DNA of 57,962 bases from Alphaproteobacteria bacterium (GTDB lineage: Bacteria; Pseudomonadota; Alphaproteobacteria; UBA11222), in assembly GCA_009693835.1 (NCBI GenBank), contig SHWM01000006.1:1-57962 (forward strand), given 5' to 3'. Positions 38,587 through 49,680 of the stretch are shown one piece after another. A program made the translations under genes and the position numbers. How positions within the stretch are numbered: position 1 is the stretch's first letter; each line of letters starts with the position of its first letter. Below the pieces are notes generated by a model. The model did no database searches, had not been told where the DNA came from, and was given only the letters and a program-made list of their open reading frames with translations.

Positions 38587-39964
38587 TTTGCAGCCCCCCG
38601 CCGATGAGAAGTACCAGAAACACCGCCAGCGCACCCGCCAGCAATCCTGCCGGCCGCCAGGGGCGCAGACGCTCCAGTATGGCCGTCTGACTGGCTGGGC
38701 CGTACAGGGCCGCAAGCGTACCCGCCGCCAGCACCAGATAATTTGTCGTGACGCCAATCACCGCCCCGCCGACGCCATTACCGCCTGCCAGTGAACGATA
38801 AATCGACCAGGTCGCGGTAAAGCTTTCGGTACGGAATAATATCCAGGTGAGGCCAATGAACAGCGTCATGCAGGCCCAGCCCAACAGGGCCGGCATCGCA
38901 TAGCCCTTGCGCCGCCAGAGAATATTGGCCGCAACCCCCGCGCCATGCATGGCACCCCACGCGACATAGGTCCAGTTCGCCCCATGCCACAACCCGCCCA
39001 CCAGCATGGTCAGGAACATGTTGCGCGCCTGATACAGGACGCCGCCCCGGTTTCCGCCCAGGGGAATGTACACATAATCCCGCATAAACCGGCTAAGCGT
39101 GATGTGCCAGCGCCGCCAGAAATCCTGAATGCTGGCGGCCATGTGCGGTCGGTCGAAATTGAAGGGAATGACAAATCCAAACATCAGCGCCATGCCGATG
39201 GCCATATCGGTGTATCCGGAAAAGTCGAAATATAATTGCAGCAGATAAGCGTGCATCGCCAGCCAGGCTTCGCCCAGATTCAAAACGCCGCCATCCAGCA
39301 CGCGAGTGAACAGAGGCGTCGCCATGCGGGCCGCGCTGTCGGCAATCAGCACTTTTTTCGAAAGCCCGGCTAGAAACATGACGCCGCCCCGCGATAGTCT
39401 TTCACTCAGTCCGGGACGCATCGGATTCCGATGAAACTGGTGAATGATTTCGTTGTGGCGCACGATCGGCCCAGAAATCAGATGCGGAAAAAATGCGACG
39501 AACAGGATATAATCGCGAAAGCCATGCACCATAAACGGCTCTCCCCGCTGGGCGGCGCGGCGCAGGTCCATCTGATAGGAAATATGCTGAAAAGTGAAAA
39601 AGCTGATGCCCAGCGGTAATAACGCGCTTATCGGCTTATGCCCCCAGCCGCCGATAACCGCCGCCGTACTGGCGAGGAAATCGGCATATTTGAACAGCGC
39701 GATCACCCCCACATTGAATAATACCCCGGCCAATGGCAGCCAGTGATAGTGCCGCAGGCGGGCATAGACCTGGACGATCAACCAGTTTCCAATCGTGGAG
39801 CCAAGCAGGATGGGAAGAAACCGGATGTCCCAGTAGCTGTAAAAAATCAGTGAGGCGATGACGAGCGCCCACAAACGCCACTCCACGTGACGGGACAGCG
39901 CGTAATAGACCCCCAGCGAGCAGGGCAGGAACAGCAGGATGAAAATTTCGGAATTAAATAACAT
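38561..39964 (-). CDS. MBOAT family O-acyltransferase (AlgI-like)
   Basis: LFNSEIFILLFLPCSLGVYYAL…QDFWRRWHITLSRFMRDYVYIPLGGNR…GLWHGANWTYVAWGAMHG. Confidence 0.93.
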   Translation of the reverse strand: MLFNSEIFILLFLPCSLGVYYALSRHVEWRLWALVIASLIFYSYWDIRFLPILLGSTIGNWLIVQVYARLRHYHWLPLAGVLFNVGVIALFKYADFLASTAAVIGGWGHKPISALLPLGISFFTFQHISYQMDLRRAAQRGEPFMVHGFRDYILFVAFFPHLISGPIVRHNEIIHQFHRNPMRPGLSERLSRGGVMFLAGLSKKVLIADSAARMATPLFTRVLDGGVLNLGEAWLAMHAYLLQLYFDFSGYTDMAIGMALMFGFVIPFNFDRPHMAASIQDFWRRWHITLSRFMRDYVYIPLGGNRGGVLYQARNMFLTMLVGGLWHGANWTYVAWGAMHGAGVAANILWRRKGYAMPALLGWACMTLFIGLTWILFRTESFTATWSIYRSLAGGNGVGGAVIGVTTNYLVLAAGTLAALYGPASQTAILERLRPWRPAGLLAGALAVFLVLLIGGGLQSEFIYFQF

Positions 39965-40829
39965 GCCGTCCCGTTAATTCACCCGCGGCCGCCATACGCG
40001 CCAGGCCCTCCTCGAACGTGCAGGGGATCACCCCAAGGCGCGCCTTCATTGGCGCTATATCAAATATTTTGTCCTCCAGCAGGCGGCGCACTTCCGCGCT
40101 GCTGATGGCGGGTATGCCCGGCGCCATTCGCGTACCCCACGCCAACGCCCGCATTCCCCAGTACGGAACGGAGACAATTCCCGTGTTACGGCCTGTTGCT
40201 TTGGCGCAATGCTGGATAACCTGCGCATAGCTGATTGGCCGTGCGCCTGCAACAATCAATGGCTCACATCCCGCCTGGCTGCGGATGGCGGCGATCAGTA
40301 CCTGCACCACATCGTCACGGTGAATGGGCTGAATGAGCGCCCTTCCCTGCTGGGGCAGCGGCAGCAACGGAAGCCGCCGCACAATCCTCAGGACGCGGCT
40401 GACGTTATTATCCGCGCCGCCATAAATCATCGTGGGATGCACGATCAGCCCGTTCGCCGTCTCGTCATGGGCGGCCTCGGCATCCTCTATCTGGGCTGCC
40501 TTCAGATCAGGGAACCGGGTAAATTTCCGTGTCGATCCCAGGGTCACCAGACGAACCGATGGTTCCGGCAGCGCCGCCAGTATCCGGCGCGTAAATCTGG
40601 CGTGCGCCACGTTGAGTACGCAGTCCGCACCCCACAGCGCCGCATGTAAATCATTACCGGGAGCATCAAGATCCATACACACAGGAAACAGCCCTGCGCC
40701 AGCTGGCGGCAGCCGCGAAGCCGTGCGGGCAATGGCGATGACCTCAGCCCCCCGGCTTCGCAATTCGGCGGTCAGCGCACGGCCGACATTGCCTGTTGCG
40801 CCGATAATGGCGAGCCGCCGGCCCTTCAT
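39954..40829 (-). CDS. NAD(P)-binding / NAD-dependent epimerase-like protein
   Basis: RRLAIIGATGNVGRALTAELRSRGAEVIAIAR…HPTMIYGGADNN. Confidence 0.85.
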   Translation of the reverse strand: MKGRRLAIIGATGNVGRALTAELRSRGAEVIAIARTASRLPPAGAGLFPVCMDLDAPGNDLHAALWGADCVLNVAHARFTRRILAALPEPSVRLVTLGSTRKFTRFPDLKAAQIEDAEAAHDETANGLIVHPTMIYGGADNNVSRVLRIVRRLPLLPLPQQGRALIQPIHRDDVVQVLIAAIRSQAGCEPLIVAGARPISYAQVIQHCAKATGRNTGIVSVPYWGMRALAWGTRMAPGIPAISSAEVRRLLEDKIFDIAPMKARLGVIPCTFEEGLARMAAAGELTGRHVI

Positions 40830-41776
40830 ACAGCTCTCGGGGCTTCGCGCTTTGACGCCGTCATCTCAACGCCATGCGCACGGAAAGCGCGGACAATCGA
40901 CTGCATGACCTCACTGCGGGGTTTCGAGCGCCCATCGCTGATAATATCGTTCACCCAGAAACTTAGGGAAAAACTGATCCCATCCGCGCCGAACTCCTGC
41001 AAAAAACAGTTCACCGGCCGCTCCTGCGAGCAAGAGGGATGCGCATGTGCAGACGCCAGCATCAGTTTTTGGGCCAGATCAATGTCTGATCCATAGCTTA
41101 CGCTCAAACGGATATTTACCCGTGCATCGCGGTGGCTATAGGTCCAGTTGGTGACGCGATTGGTAATGAAGTCATCATTAGGCACCATGATTTCGCCACC
41201 ATCACTGCCTTCTATCAGGGTAAAACGGGTTCCCGTGCGCCGCACGATGCCGGCAACACCATTGCCAAGATCGACCATATCGCCATTCTTGATCGATTTC
41301 TCGACAAGCAGGATGACGCCGCTGATAAAATTAGCTGTAACCTTCTGCAGGCCCAGACCCAGCCCAACCCCCAGAGCGCCGCCGAAAACTGCAAAAGCCG
41401 TCAGATCAGTGCCCAGCAAATCCAGGGTGAGCATGGACAGGATGAAATACAGCAGAACCTGTATCGCCTTGGTCAGCAGCGCCCGATTGCTCGACTCAAG
41501 CCAGTTGATTCCCCCCATGGCCTTTTCGACCAGACCGGAAACCAGGCTGGCGGACCAAAGCAGTACAAACAGCCCGAAAATACCGCTTAATATCCGGTAG
41601 AGGGATATTTTTACCGCCCCGATCTTGAAAGTCAGGGCATCGGATTCGAGCGCTTTCCCGATGGGCTCAAGTAAATTGAAATAGCCAAGAGCGGCGATCA
41701 TCACGGCGATCAAGCCGATCAGCAGCAACGAGGTTCGCCCGCCCGGTTTCAGAATGGCAAGAAGCATGTCTTTCAT
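40826..41776 (-). CDS. Mechanosensitive ion channel (MscS family)
   Basis: AVFGGALGVGLGLGLQKVTANFISGVILLVEKSIKNGDMVDLGNGVAGIVRRTGTRFTLI. Confidence 0.92.
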   Translation of the reverse strand: MKDMLLAILKPGGRTSLLLIGLIAVMIAALGYFNLLEPIGKALESDALTFKIGAVKISLYRILSGIFGLFVLLWSASLVSGLVEKAMGGINWLESSNRALLTKAIQVLLYFILSMLTLDLLGTDLTAFAVFGGALGVGLGLGLQKVTANFISGVILLVEKSIKNGDMVDLGNGVAGIVRRTGTRFTLIEGSDGGEIMVPNDDFITNRVTNWTYSHRDARVNIRLSVSYGSDIDLAQKLMLASAHAHPSCSQERPVNCFLQEFGADGISFSLSFWVNDIISDGRSKPRSEVMQSIVRAFRAHGVEMTASKREAPRAV

Positions 41777-41796
41777 GAGAAAGCCGGGATCAGGGT

Positions 41797-42120
41797 CTAA
41801 CCCTCTTTTTGCACCTGCTCGCGGGCGACAGTCAGAAAAATGTCCATCTCACGGCGGACCTGATGTTCAGACTGATTGACCCCCTTGGCCTTCAGGTCCG
41901 CCATCACCTTACGCAGCACGTCTTGATCGCCTGCCTCTTCAAAATCGGCCTTTACCACTTCCCTGGCGTAGGCTTCGGCGTCGGTCCCCTGGATGCCCAT
42001 CTTTTCCGCCGCCCACAGCCCAAGAAGCTTGTTACGCCGCGCCATGGCCTTGAATTCCAGCTCGGAATCATGGACGAATTTACTTTCAAATCCCTTTTCG
42101 CGTTCGTCAAATGTGCTCAT
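41797..42120 (-). CDS. DUF1476 domain-containing protein
   Basis: [71 protein letters not shown]. Confidence 0.9.
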   Translation of the reverse strand: MSTFDEREKGFESKFVHDSELEFKAMARRNKLLGLWAAEKMGIQGTDAEAYAREVVKADFEEAGDQDVLRKVMADLKAKGVNQSEHQVRREMDIFLTVAREQVQKEG

Positions 42121-42345
42121 GCCCCGATAATCTCCTTCCGAATCGCTCGCAGGTGCCCATTTCTAACCCAGCGTTTACGCGGCGGCAATGAAATGCGCGC
42201 CCTGCAGACGCCAAAATCCGGCGCAACGCCACTACACTACCTATATATTGAGCGTTATGTACATTGTGCGAAGCAGCACTTTGGTTTAGGTTCCATCTTC
42301 TCTTCTCTCCAGGGATTTCCCCTGGGATCACCATCAAGGACTATT

Positions 42346-43110
42346 ATGAGCCGCCGCAGAAAAGTGTATGAGGGCAAGGCCAAAATTCTTTACGAAGGGC
42401 CGGAGCCTGGTACGCTCATCCAGTATTTCAAGGATGACGCCACCGCCAATAATGGCAAGAAACACGCCACGGTGGTCGGCAAAGGCATCCTGAACAACCG
42501 CATTTGCGAGCATATCATGGTGCAACTGGCATCCATTGGTGTGCCCACCCACTTCATCCGACGTCTTAATATGCGCGAACAACTTATTCGGGCTGTTGAA
42601 ATAGTTCCGCTTGAGGTTGTGGTTCGCAACGTCGCCGCGGGTTCCATCACTACCCGGCTGGGCATCGAGGAAGGCACGCCCCTGCCCCGCTCGATCATTG
42701 AATTCTACTACAAGAACGATGCCCTCAATGACCCGCTGGTGTCGGAAGAACATGTCACCGCCTTCGGCTGGGCCACACCGAATGAAATTGACGACATCAT
42801 GGCCATCACCCTGCGGGTCAATGATTTTATGAGCGGGCTGTTTGCAGGCGTCGGGATCAAGCTGGTCGATTTCAAGATTGAATTTGGCCGGATCTATGAA
42901 GGCGACATGATGCGTATCGTGCTGGCGGATGAGATCAGCCCGGATTCCTGCCGGCTGTGGGACATGACGACCAACGAAAAGCTGGATAAGGACCGTTTTC
43001 GCCGGGATATGGGCGGCGTGTCCGAGGCCTATCAGGAAGTCGCCCGGCGGCTGGGCATCGCACCCGATCTGGAAAGAGGGTTGACCGCCGCTCCCAAGGT
43101 CGTGAATTAA
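42346..43110 (+). CDS. purC: Phosphoribosylaminoimidazole-succinocarboxamide synthase
   Basis: [39 protein letters not shown]…[15 protein letters not shown]; the longer 41809 ORF start is not needed. Confidence 0.96.
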   Translation: MSRRRKVYEGKAKILYEGPEPGTLIQYFKDDATANNGKKHATVVGKGILNNRICEHIMVQLASIGVPTHFIRRLNMREQLIRAVEIVPLEVVVRNVAAGSITTRLGIEEGTPLPRSIIEFYYKNDALNDPLVSEEHVTAFGWATPNEIDDIMAITLRVNDFMSGLFAGVGIKLVDFKIEFGRIYEGDMMRIVLADEISPDSCRLWDMTTNEKLDKDRFRRDMGGVSEAYQEVARRLGIAPDLERGLTAAPKVVN

Positions 43111-43132
43111 CCCCTTCAATTGATAAGAGCTT

Positions 43133-43375
43133 ATGAAAGCGCGCATTCACATTACCCTCAAAAAGGGTGTGCTTGACCCGCAGGGCAAAGCCATCGCCAA
43201 GGCCCTGTCGCATCTGGGGTTCGTGGGGGTCGAGGAAGTCCGGCAGGGAAAATATATTGAAATTGATCTGGCCGGGAGCGACACGCAAACGGCCCGCGCC
43301 GGGCTGGACGCCATGTGCGCGCAACTGCTGGCCAATACCGTGATCGAAAACTATTCCATAGAGCTGGACGCGTGA
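43133..43375 (+). CDS. purS: Phosphoribosylformylglycinamidine synthase subunit PurS
   Basis: [40 protein letters not shown]-type sequence; in pur operon. Confidence 0.95.
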   Translation: MKARIHITLKKGVLDPQGKAIAKALSHLGFVGVEEVRQGKYIEIDLAGSDTQTARAGLDAMCAQLLANTVIENYSIELDA

Positions 43376-44067
43376 ATAGCTGTGTGATCGTATTTCCGGG
43401 TTCCAACTGCGACCGGGATGTGGCTGTCGCACTTGAAGCGAGCAGCGGCACGCGCCCCCGGATGATCTGGCATGGGGACTCCGAGTTGCCCGCCTGCGAC
43501 CTGATCGTCCTGCCTGGCGGGTTTTCACACGGGGATTATCTGCGTTCCGGCGCCATGGCGGCGCGCGCCCCCATCATGCGGGCGGTCGTGGCGAAAGCAA
43601 AGGCGGGAACGCCGGTGCTGGGCCTGTGCAACGGGTTTCAGATCCTGACGGAGGCCGGCTTGCTGCCAGGCGCCCTGATGCGCAACGCCGGGCTGAAATT
43701 CATTTGCCGGGATGTCTTTCTGCGCGTGGAAAACAACTACACCCTTTTTACCCGCGGCTACGGGCCGGGTCAGGTCGTGCGTATCCCGATCTCGCATCAT
43801 GACGGCAATTATTTTGCCGATTCCGCGACCCTGAACCGGCTCGAAGACACCGGACGCGTCGCCTTTCGCTATTGCGCCGCGGATGGCCTCATAAATGCGG
43901 ACGCCAACCCAAACGGTTCGCTGAACAATATTGCGGGCATCCTGAACGAAACCGGGAACGTGCTGGGCATGATGCCACATCCCGAACGTCTGATTTCTCA
44001 TGAACTCGGCGGGAGCGATGGCCGCGCCATGTTTGACGCATTGACGGCACTGGTTCAATGCGCGTGA
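43372..44067 (+). CDS. purQ: Phosphoribosylformylglycinamidine synthase subunit PurQ (GTG start)
   Basis: [19 protein letters not shown]…[23 protein letters not shown]…[23 protein letters not shown]…GMMPHPER. Confidence 0.96.
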   Translation: MNSCVIVFPGSNCDRDVAVALEASSGTRPRMIWHGDSELPACDLIVLPGGFSHGDYLRSGAMAARAPIMRAVVAKAKAGTPVLGLCNGFQILTEAGLLPGALMRNAGLKFICRDVFLRVENNYTLFTRGYGPGQVVRIPISHHDGNYFADSATLNRLEDTGRVAFRYCAADGLINADANPNGSLNNIAGILNETGNVLGMMPHPERLISHELGGSDGRAMFDALTALVQCA

Positions 44068-46253
44068 CCATTACTCCGGAAATTGTGGCGGAGCATGGGC
44101 TGAAACCCGATGAATATGACCAGATATTGCGTGTACTCGACCGCGCGCCCAACCTTACGGAACTAGGCATTTTCTCGGCCATGTGGAACGAGCATTGCTC
44201 GTACAAAAGCTCGCGCGTCTGGCTGCGCACCATGCCCACAACCGGCCCGCAGGTCGTATGCGGCCCCGGAGAAAACGCTGGTGTCGTCGATATTGGCGAT
44301 GGTCAGGTCGCCATTTTCAAAATGGAAAGCCACAATCATCCCAGCTTTATTGAACCCTATCAGGGTGCCGCCACAGGCGTTGGCGGCATTATGCGCGATG
44401 TGTTCACCATGGGCGCGCGGCCGGTCGCCAATCTCAACGCCCTGCGTTTTGGGGCGCCCGAAAATCCGAAAACCCGGCATCTTGTTTCCGGCGTGGTGGC
44501 GGGCATTGGCGGTTATGGCAATTGCATCGGCGTGCCAACCGTGGGCGGCGAGGTGAATTTCGATCCCGGCTATAATGGCAATATCCTGGTCAACGCCATG
44601 TGCATTGGCGTCGCGGACGCAGACAAGGTGTTTTATTCGACCGCCAGCGGCGTGGGAAATCCAGTTGTCTATGTGGGTTCAAAAACCGGCCGCGACGGCA
44701 TCCATGGCGCCAGCATGGCGTCAGCGGAATTTGACGAAAACTCTGAAGAAAAACGCCCGACGGTGCAGGTCGGCGATCCGTTTACGGAGAAACTTCTGCT
44801 TGAGGCCTGCCTTGAACTGATGGCGGGAGATGCGGTCATCGCCATTCAGGACATGGGGGCGGCGGGCCTCACCTGTTCAGCCGTCGAGATGGCCTCCAAG
44901 GGCGGATTGGGCCTGCTGCTGGATCTGGACCGGGTGCCGTGCCGCGAGGCTGGCATGACCGCCTATGAGATGATGCTGTCGGAAAGCCAGGAACGCATGC
45001 TGATGGTGCTGCGCCCGGATCGCGCCGGCGCCGCCCGCGCCATATTTGAACGCTGGGAGCTGGATTTCGCAATTGTGGGCGAAACCACGGACACCGGGCG
45101 TTTTATTATCCGTCACCGGGGCGAAACCGTGGCCGACCTGCCGGTGGACGTGCTGGCGGAACAGGCCCCTATCTATCAGCGTCCCTGGACGCCCACCCCC
45201 CCTTTGCCGCATCTTGCCGCCGCAGATGTACCGGATACAGATGATCCCGGCGCGGCGCTGGTCCGCCTGCTTGGCGGCCCGCATCTGTCAAGCCGCCGCT
45301 GGATATGGGAACAATATGATCACATGGTGATGGGCGATACGGTCCAGCGCCCGGGCGGCGACGCCGCCGTTGTGCGCCTGCATGGCAGCCGCAAGGGGAT
45401 CGCCGCCACCACGGACGTGACGCCGCGTTATTGCGCCGCCTCGCCCAGGGAAGGGGGTAAACAGGCCGTTGCTGAAGCCTTCCGGAATCTGTGCGCCGTT
45501 GGCGCGAAACCCCTGGCCACCACGGACTGCCTGAATTTCGGCAGTCCGGAGCGCCCGGAAATCATGGGGCAACTGGTCGGCTGCATAGAGGGCCTGAGCG
45601 AGGCGTGCCGCGCGCTCGACATGCCGATCGTCTCGGGCAATGTGTCGCTCTATAATGAGACCAGGGGCGTGGCGATCCCGCCGACACCTGCCATTGGCGC
45701 CATTGGCCTGCTGGATGATATTGATCATATGGCGACCATCGCGTTCAAGCAGGAGGGGGACGTGATCCTGCTGGTGGGGGAAACCTCCGGTCATTTGGGC
45801 CAGTCACTTTATGCGCGCGAGATCGCGGGACGCAAGGACGGCGCGCCGCCGCCTGTTGATCTGGCTGCCGAACGGCGTTATGGCGATTTCGTCAGGGGGC
45901 AGATTGTTGCCGGAAACGTCAGGACGGCGCATGATATTTCTGACGGCGGCCTGCTGGTGGCGCTATCCGAAATGGCGCTGGCGGGCGGGTATGGCTGCGT
46001 CCTGGCCCTGCCAAAAAATGCCGGACCGCCGCATGCCTGGCTGTTTGGCGAAGATCAGGCCCGCTATGTGCTCTGCGTCTCGCCGGATAAAGCTCCTGGC
46101 TTGCTCTCGGCGGCGGGTGCGCGGAGGGTCCCCATCACCGAATTGGGCCGAACAGGTGGCCGTGATATGATCCTTGACGGCAGGCTGATCCAGACGCTGG
46201 AGACGCTGCGTCATGCTCATGAAAACTGGTTTCCGGACTATATGGAGGGCTGA
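44058..46253 (+). CDS. purL: Phosphoribosylformylglycinamidine synthase subunit PurL
   Basis: [56 protein letters not shown]. Confidence 0.97.
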   Translation: MRVTITPEIVAEHGLKPDEYDQILRVLDRAPNLTELGIFSAMWNEHCSYKSSRVWLRTMPTTGPQVVCGPGENAGVVDIGDGQVAIFKMESHNHPSFIEPYQGAATGVGGIMRDVFTMGARPVANLNALRFGAPENPKTRHLVSGVVAGIGGYGNCIGVPTVGGEVNFDPGYNGNILVNAMCIGVADADKVFYSTASGVGNPVVYVGSKTGRDGIHGASMASAEFDENSEEKRPTVQVGDPFTEKLLLEACLELMAGDAVIAIQDMGAAGLTCSAVEMASKGGLGLLLDLDRVPCREAGMTAYEMMLSESQERMLMVLRPDRAGAARAIFERWELDFAIVGETTDTGRFIIRHRGETVADLPVDVLAEQAPIYQRPWTPTPPLPHLAAADVPDTDDPGAALVRLLGGPHLSSRRWIWEQYDHMVMGDTVQRPGGDAAVVRLHGSRKGIAATTDVTPRYCAASPREGGKQAVAEAFRNLCAVGAKPLATTDCLNFGSPERPEIMGQLVGCIEGLSEACRALDMPIVSGNVSLYNETRGVAIPPTPAIGAIGLLDDIDHMATIAFKQEGDVILLVGETSGHLGQSLYAREIAGRKDGAPPPVDLAAERRYGDFVRGQIVAGNVRTAHDISDGGLLVALSEMALAGGYGCVLALPKNAGPPHAWLFGEDQARYVLCVSPDKAPGLLSAAGARRVPITELGRTGGRDMILDGRLIQTLETLRHAHENWFPDYMEG

Positions 46254-46255
46254 AT

Positions 46256-46489
46256 ATGGCGATGCAGGCATCAGAAATCGAGCGTATGATCAAGGAAGGC
46301 CTGCCTGGCGCCGAGGTGCGGATCGAAGATCTGCGCGGCGACGGGGACCATTACGCCGCCTTTGTAAAATACGCCGCTTTCCGCGGTAAAACACGGGTGC
46401 AGCAGCATCAGATGGTCTATGCGGCGCTGCAGGGACATATGGGCGAGGCCCTGCACGCTCTGGCGCTGCAAACCAGCGTGCCGGATTAG
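46256..46489 (+). CDS. BolA family protein
   Basis: IERMIKEGLPGAEVRIEDLRGDGDHYAAFVKYAAFRGKTRVQQHQMVYAALQGHMGEALHALALQT. Confidence 0.93.
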   Translation: MAMQASEIERMIKEGLPGAEVRIEDLRGDGDHYAAFVKYAAFRGKTRVQQHQMVYAALQGHMGEALHALALQTSVPD

Positions 46490-46557
46490 GCCCCCCTTGA
46501 AGTTGCCTCTTATACTCATTAGTTTGTGACTATCCGCATTTTACAGGAGCCCATGCC

Positions 46558-46893
46558 ATGAGCGACATCACCATCCTGGACGAAATCAAAAACGCCGTAG
46601 ACAGCACGGATGTCCTGCTTTTCATGAAAGGATCGCCGCAATTCCCGCAATGCGGTTTCTCCTCCACCGTCTGCCAGATACTGAACCAGCTGGGGATTGA
46701 TTTCAAAAGCGTCGACGTGCTGCAACAAGCCGAGGTGCGCGAAGGCGTCAAACAGTTTTCCAGCTGGCCCACCATCCCGCAGCTTTATGTGAAAGGCGAA
46801 TTTGTCGGCGGCTGCGACATCATACGTGAAATGTATGAAAGCGGCGAGCTGGCGGATTACCTGACCGGAAAGGGCGTCGCTGTTTCGGCGTAA
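46558..46893 (+). CDS. grxD: Monothiol glutaredoxin Grx4 family
   Basis: [24 protein letters not shown]…[32 protein letters not shown]. Confidence 0.95.
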   Translation: MSDITILDEIKNAVDSTDVLLFMKGSPQFPQCGFSSTVCQILNQLGIDFKSVDVLQQAEVREGVKQFSSWPTIPQLYVKGEFVGGCDIIREMYESGELADYLTGKGVAVSA

Positions 46894-46912
46894 CAGGGCG
46901 GCGCAAGCCATT

Positions 46913-47470
46913 ATGATCCAGTTACGCGCCGCCAGGCCCGCTGACGCCGCCGCCATAGCTTCGATCCACTCGGAGACCTGGATGCAGGCCTATGTTGGCC
47001 TTCTGCCCCCTGAGGTTTTGGCGGCTCAGAGTTATGATGTGCGTTTGGCGCATTGGAAAAAGACTCTGGTGCACACCCCGCAGGGCATTTTCCTCGCCGA
47101 GGATGACAAACTCGGCCCCATGGGATTTGCCAGCAGCGGCCTCGCGCGCGATCCGATCCGCATTGAAACCGGCAATTTCAGGGGCGAGGTTTATGCCCTG
47201 TATGTCCGGCCCGTCTGTCAGGGGCTGGGGCTGGGTCAGCAATTGCTGGAATCCTGCATCGCCAATCTCGGCCGCGCAGGTTACAGCGCCGTCATGCTGT
47301 GGGTGCTGGTGGGCAATCCGGCGTGCAAATTTTACGAACGCATGGGCGGGCAGCCTATTGGCGACCGCCTGGAAACTTTTGGCGGCAAGGAATTCCGTGA
47401 AATCGCCTATGGCTGGGGGGGCAAGCTACCCAAGCCGCCCACGCCCGAACGCGCCAAAAAATCCGTATAA
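46913..47470 (+). CDS. GNAT N-acetyltransferase
   Basis: IQLRAARPADAAAIASIHSETWMQAYVGLLP…LYVRPVCQGLGLGQQLLESCIANL. Confidence 0.9.
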   Translation: MIQLRAARPADAAAIASIHSETWMQAYVGLLPPEVLAAQSYDVRLAHWKKTLVHTPQGIFLAEDDKLGPMGFASSGLARDPIRIETGNFRGEVYALYVRPVCQGLGLGQQLLESCIANLGRAGYSAVMLWVLVGNPACKFYERMGGQPIGDRLETFGGKEFREIAYGWGGKLPKPPTPERAKKSV

Positions 47471-47472
47471 CG

Positions 47473-48240
47473 CTAAAATTTATCCTTACGGCGGCGGGTT
47501 TCAGCAAACACCTCGACCGGGTCCGCGCCCACCATGCCCAGGCTGCGCTGCAACGTAAGACTTGCCGGCCGCAGAAACGGATTGGTCGCCAGTTCCAGAC
47601 CGATATTGCTCGGAACCGTCGGGATACCCTTGGCCCGCATGGCGTCTATTTCTTTTGAACGCGCCACCAGCGCTTCATTTTCGGGATCCACACTCAACGC
47701 AAAACGTGCATTGGACTGGGTGTATTCGTGCGCGCAGTAAACCTTGGTTTCCGGCGGCAGCGCCATCAATTTTTGCAGGGACGTCCACATCTGCTGCGCG
47801 GTTCCCTCGAACAGCCGCCCGCACCCCAGCGCGAACAGCGTATCCCCCACGAAGGCGATCTTGTCCTGCGCAAACCAGTAGGCGACATGGCCGCTGGTAT
47901 GCCCCGGCACGTCAAACACCCGGGCCGTGGCGGTGCCAAATTTTATCTCGTCGCCATCGCCAACCGGGCGTTCGATCGAGGGAATCCGTTTGGCTTCGGC
48001 GCGCGGGCCGATGATCTGGCAGCCGGTTTTCGCCTTTAATTCGTCATTGCCGCCCGCATGATCGGGATGCCAATGCGTATTCAGAATATGGGTCAGTTTC
48101 CATCCCTTCTGATCGAGCGCCCGCAGAATGGGCGCCACCTCGGGCGTGTCCACCACCGCCGTGACATTGGCTTCCGGTTCATGCACCAGCCAGGAATAAT
48201 TATCGTTCAGACAGGCGAACTGATGAACTTGCAATGGCAT
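47473..48240 (-). CDS. gloB: Hydroxyacylglutathione hydrolase (glyoxalase II)
   Basis: LNTHWHPDHAGGNDEL, VFDVPGHTSGHVAYW, FVGDTLFALGCGRLFEGT, YCAHEYTQSNARFA. Confidence 0.95.
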   Translation of the reverse strand: MPLQVHQFACLNDNYSWLVHEPEANVTAVVDTPEVAPILRALDQKGWKLTHILNTHWHPDHAGGNDELKAKTGCQIIGPRAEAKRIPSIERPVGDGDEIKFGTATARVFDVPGHTSGHVAYWFAQDKIAFVGDTLFALGCGRLFEGTAQQMWTSLQKLMALPPETKVYCAHEYTQSNARFALSVDPENEALVARSKEIDAMRAKGIPTVPSNIGLELATNPFLRPASLTLQRSLGMVGADPVEVFAETRRRKDKF

Positions 48241-48307
48241 GACGGCCTCCTCTCAAAATGCTGATATTTGCTACTCTAGCATGATTTTACCGTTCTATAG
48301 TAGCGCC

Positions 48308-49033
48308 ATGCATCTGGATGTGATTGATCTGCACGCCTTTTACAGCAGCCCGCTGGGGAATGCCGCCCGGCGCGCCCTTAGCCAGAAAATTCGTGCGATA
48401 TGGCCCAACCTTTCTGGTCTGTCGCTGCTGGGGATGGGGTACACGACCCCCTATCTGCCGCTTTTTCTGGTGGAGGCGGCCCGTTGCGTGGCCATGATGC
48501 CGGCCAGTCAGGGGGTCATGCCCTGGCCGGGCCATGCCGCCAGCCTCACTGCACTGGTGGATGAGACCGGCCTGCCGCTGGAAGACGCCTCAGTGGATCG
48601 CATTCTTCTGGTTCATTCACTGGAAACCAGCGAACATATCCGGCCGGGGCTGCGTGAATTATGGCGGGTGCTGGCGCCCGGCGGAAAAATACTGATTATC
48701 GCGCCCAACCGGATTGGTCTTTGGGCGCGCAGTAAAAGCACGCCGTTTGGGCATGGCCGCCCCTTCTCCCGCGGCCAGTTGACGGGACTAATGCGCGACT
48801 GCCTGTTCTCGCCGGAACAATGGTCGGCTTCGCTCTATATGCCGCCGCTGGGCCGGATGGTGATGACAAATAATCCGGAAGGCTGGGAACGTGTGGGCAG
48901 ACATGTCTGGCCCCGCTTTGCCGGGGTCTGGATCGTGGAAGCAAGTAAACAGATTTATGTCCCCATACCCGAACAACCGCGCGCCCGCCTGCGGCAGATG
49001 CTGGCGGCGCAGGTGCCGTCCTCGTCCGGATAG
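48308..49033 (+). CDS. SAM-dependent class I methyltransferase
   Basis: VDRILLVHSLETSEHIRPGLRELWRVLAPGGKILIIAPNRIGLWAR. Confidence 0.87.
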   Translation: MHLDVIDLHAFYSSPLGNAARRALSQKIRAIWPNLSGLSLLGMGYTTPYLPLFLVEAARCVAMMPASQGVMPWPGHAASLTALVDETGLPLEDASVDRILLVHSLETSEHIRPGLRELWRVLAPGGKILIIAPNRIGLWARSKSTPFGHGRPFSRGQLTGLMRDCLFSPEQWSASLYMPPLGRMVMTNNPEGWERVGRHVWPRFAGVWIVEASKQIYVPIPEQPRARLRQMLAAQVPSSSG

Positions 49034-49050
49034 AGCAGCCTTATGCGGCC

Positions 49051-49680
49051 CTAATCCATGCGCAGCTGAAACAAAGCCTGGGCGGCGAGCAGATTGGCCA
49101 GCCCCTGGCAATGATTGGTCAGGCTTACCTTACCCTGCCGGTCCAGCGCGATAAAACGTTCGATGGTGATCCCCATGCTATGGGTCATATCGGTAAAATC
49201 ATCGATGGAACAAAGATGTATATTCGGAGTCTCATACCATAAATAAGGCAGAGTCCCGGTTACCGGCATTTGCCCTTTCAGCAGAATGCGCATGCGCACA
49301 CGCCAATGCCCGAAATTGGGAAACGAGATGACCGCGCGTTTACCAATGCGCACCAGTTCGCGAAGGACCCGTTGCGGCGCGCGCGTGGCCTGAAGTGTCT
49401 GGCTCAGAATGACATAATCGAAGCCCTTGGTCGGATAATTGACCAGATCGGTATCCGCGTCGCCCTGCACCACCGACAACCCCTGCGCCACCCCCGCATT
49501 GACCCCCTTCTGGCTGATTTCAATGCCGCGGCAATCCACATCCCGCGTCGCGTTCAACAGGCGCAGCAATTCTCCGTCTCCGCAGCCCACGTCCAGCACA
49601 CGGCTGCCGGCCTCAATCATGCTGGCGATAAGCTGCAGATCGACGCGGCCGCCATTTGGATGCGCGGAATCAGAAACCAT
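49051..49680 (-). CDS. metW: Methionine biosynthesis protein MetW
   Basis: [75 protein letters not shown]. Confidence 0.95.
   Translation of the reverse strand: MVSDSAHPNGGRVDLQLIASMIEAGSRVLDVGCGDGELLRLLNATRDVDCRGIEISQKGVNAGVAQGLSVVQGDADTDLVNYPTKGFDYVILSQTLQATRAPQRVLRELVRIGKRAVISFPNFGHWRVRMRILLKGQMPVTGTLPYLWYETPNIHLCSIDDFTDMTHSMGITIERFIALDRQGKVSLTNHCQGLANLLAAQALFQLRMD

Noticed and set aside
42309-42325. Small hairpin CCAGGG-ATTTC-CCCTGG just upstream of purC as a purine riboswitch
   Set aside because: Only a 6-bp stem with no recognisable aptamer core; insufficient to call a regulatory RNA.
41809-42345. Long N-terminal extension of the purC ORF
   Set aside because: It overlaps the opposite-strand DUF1476 gene, and canonical PurC starts at [18 protein letters not shown] with a nearby AAGGA ribosome-binding site.
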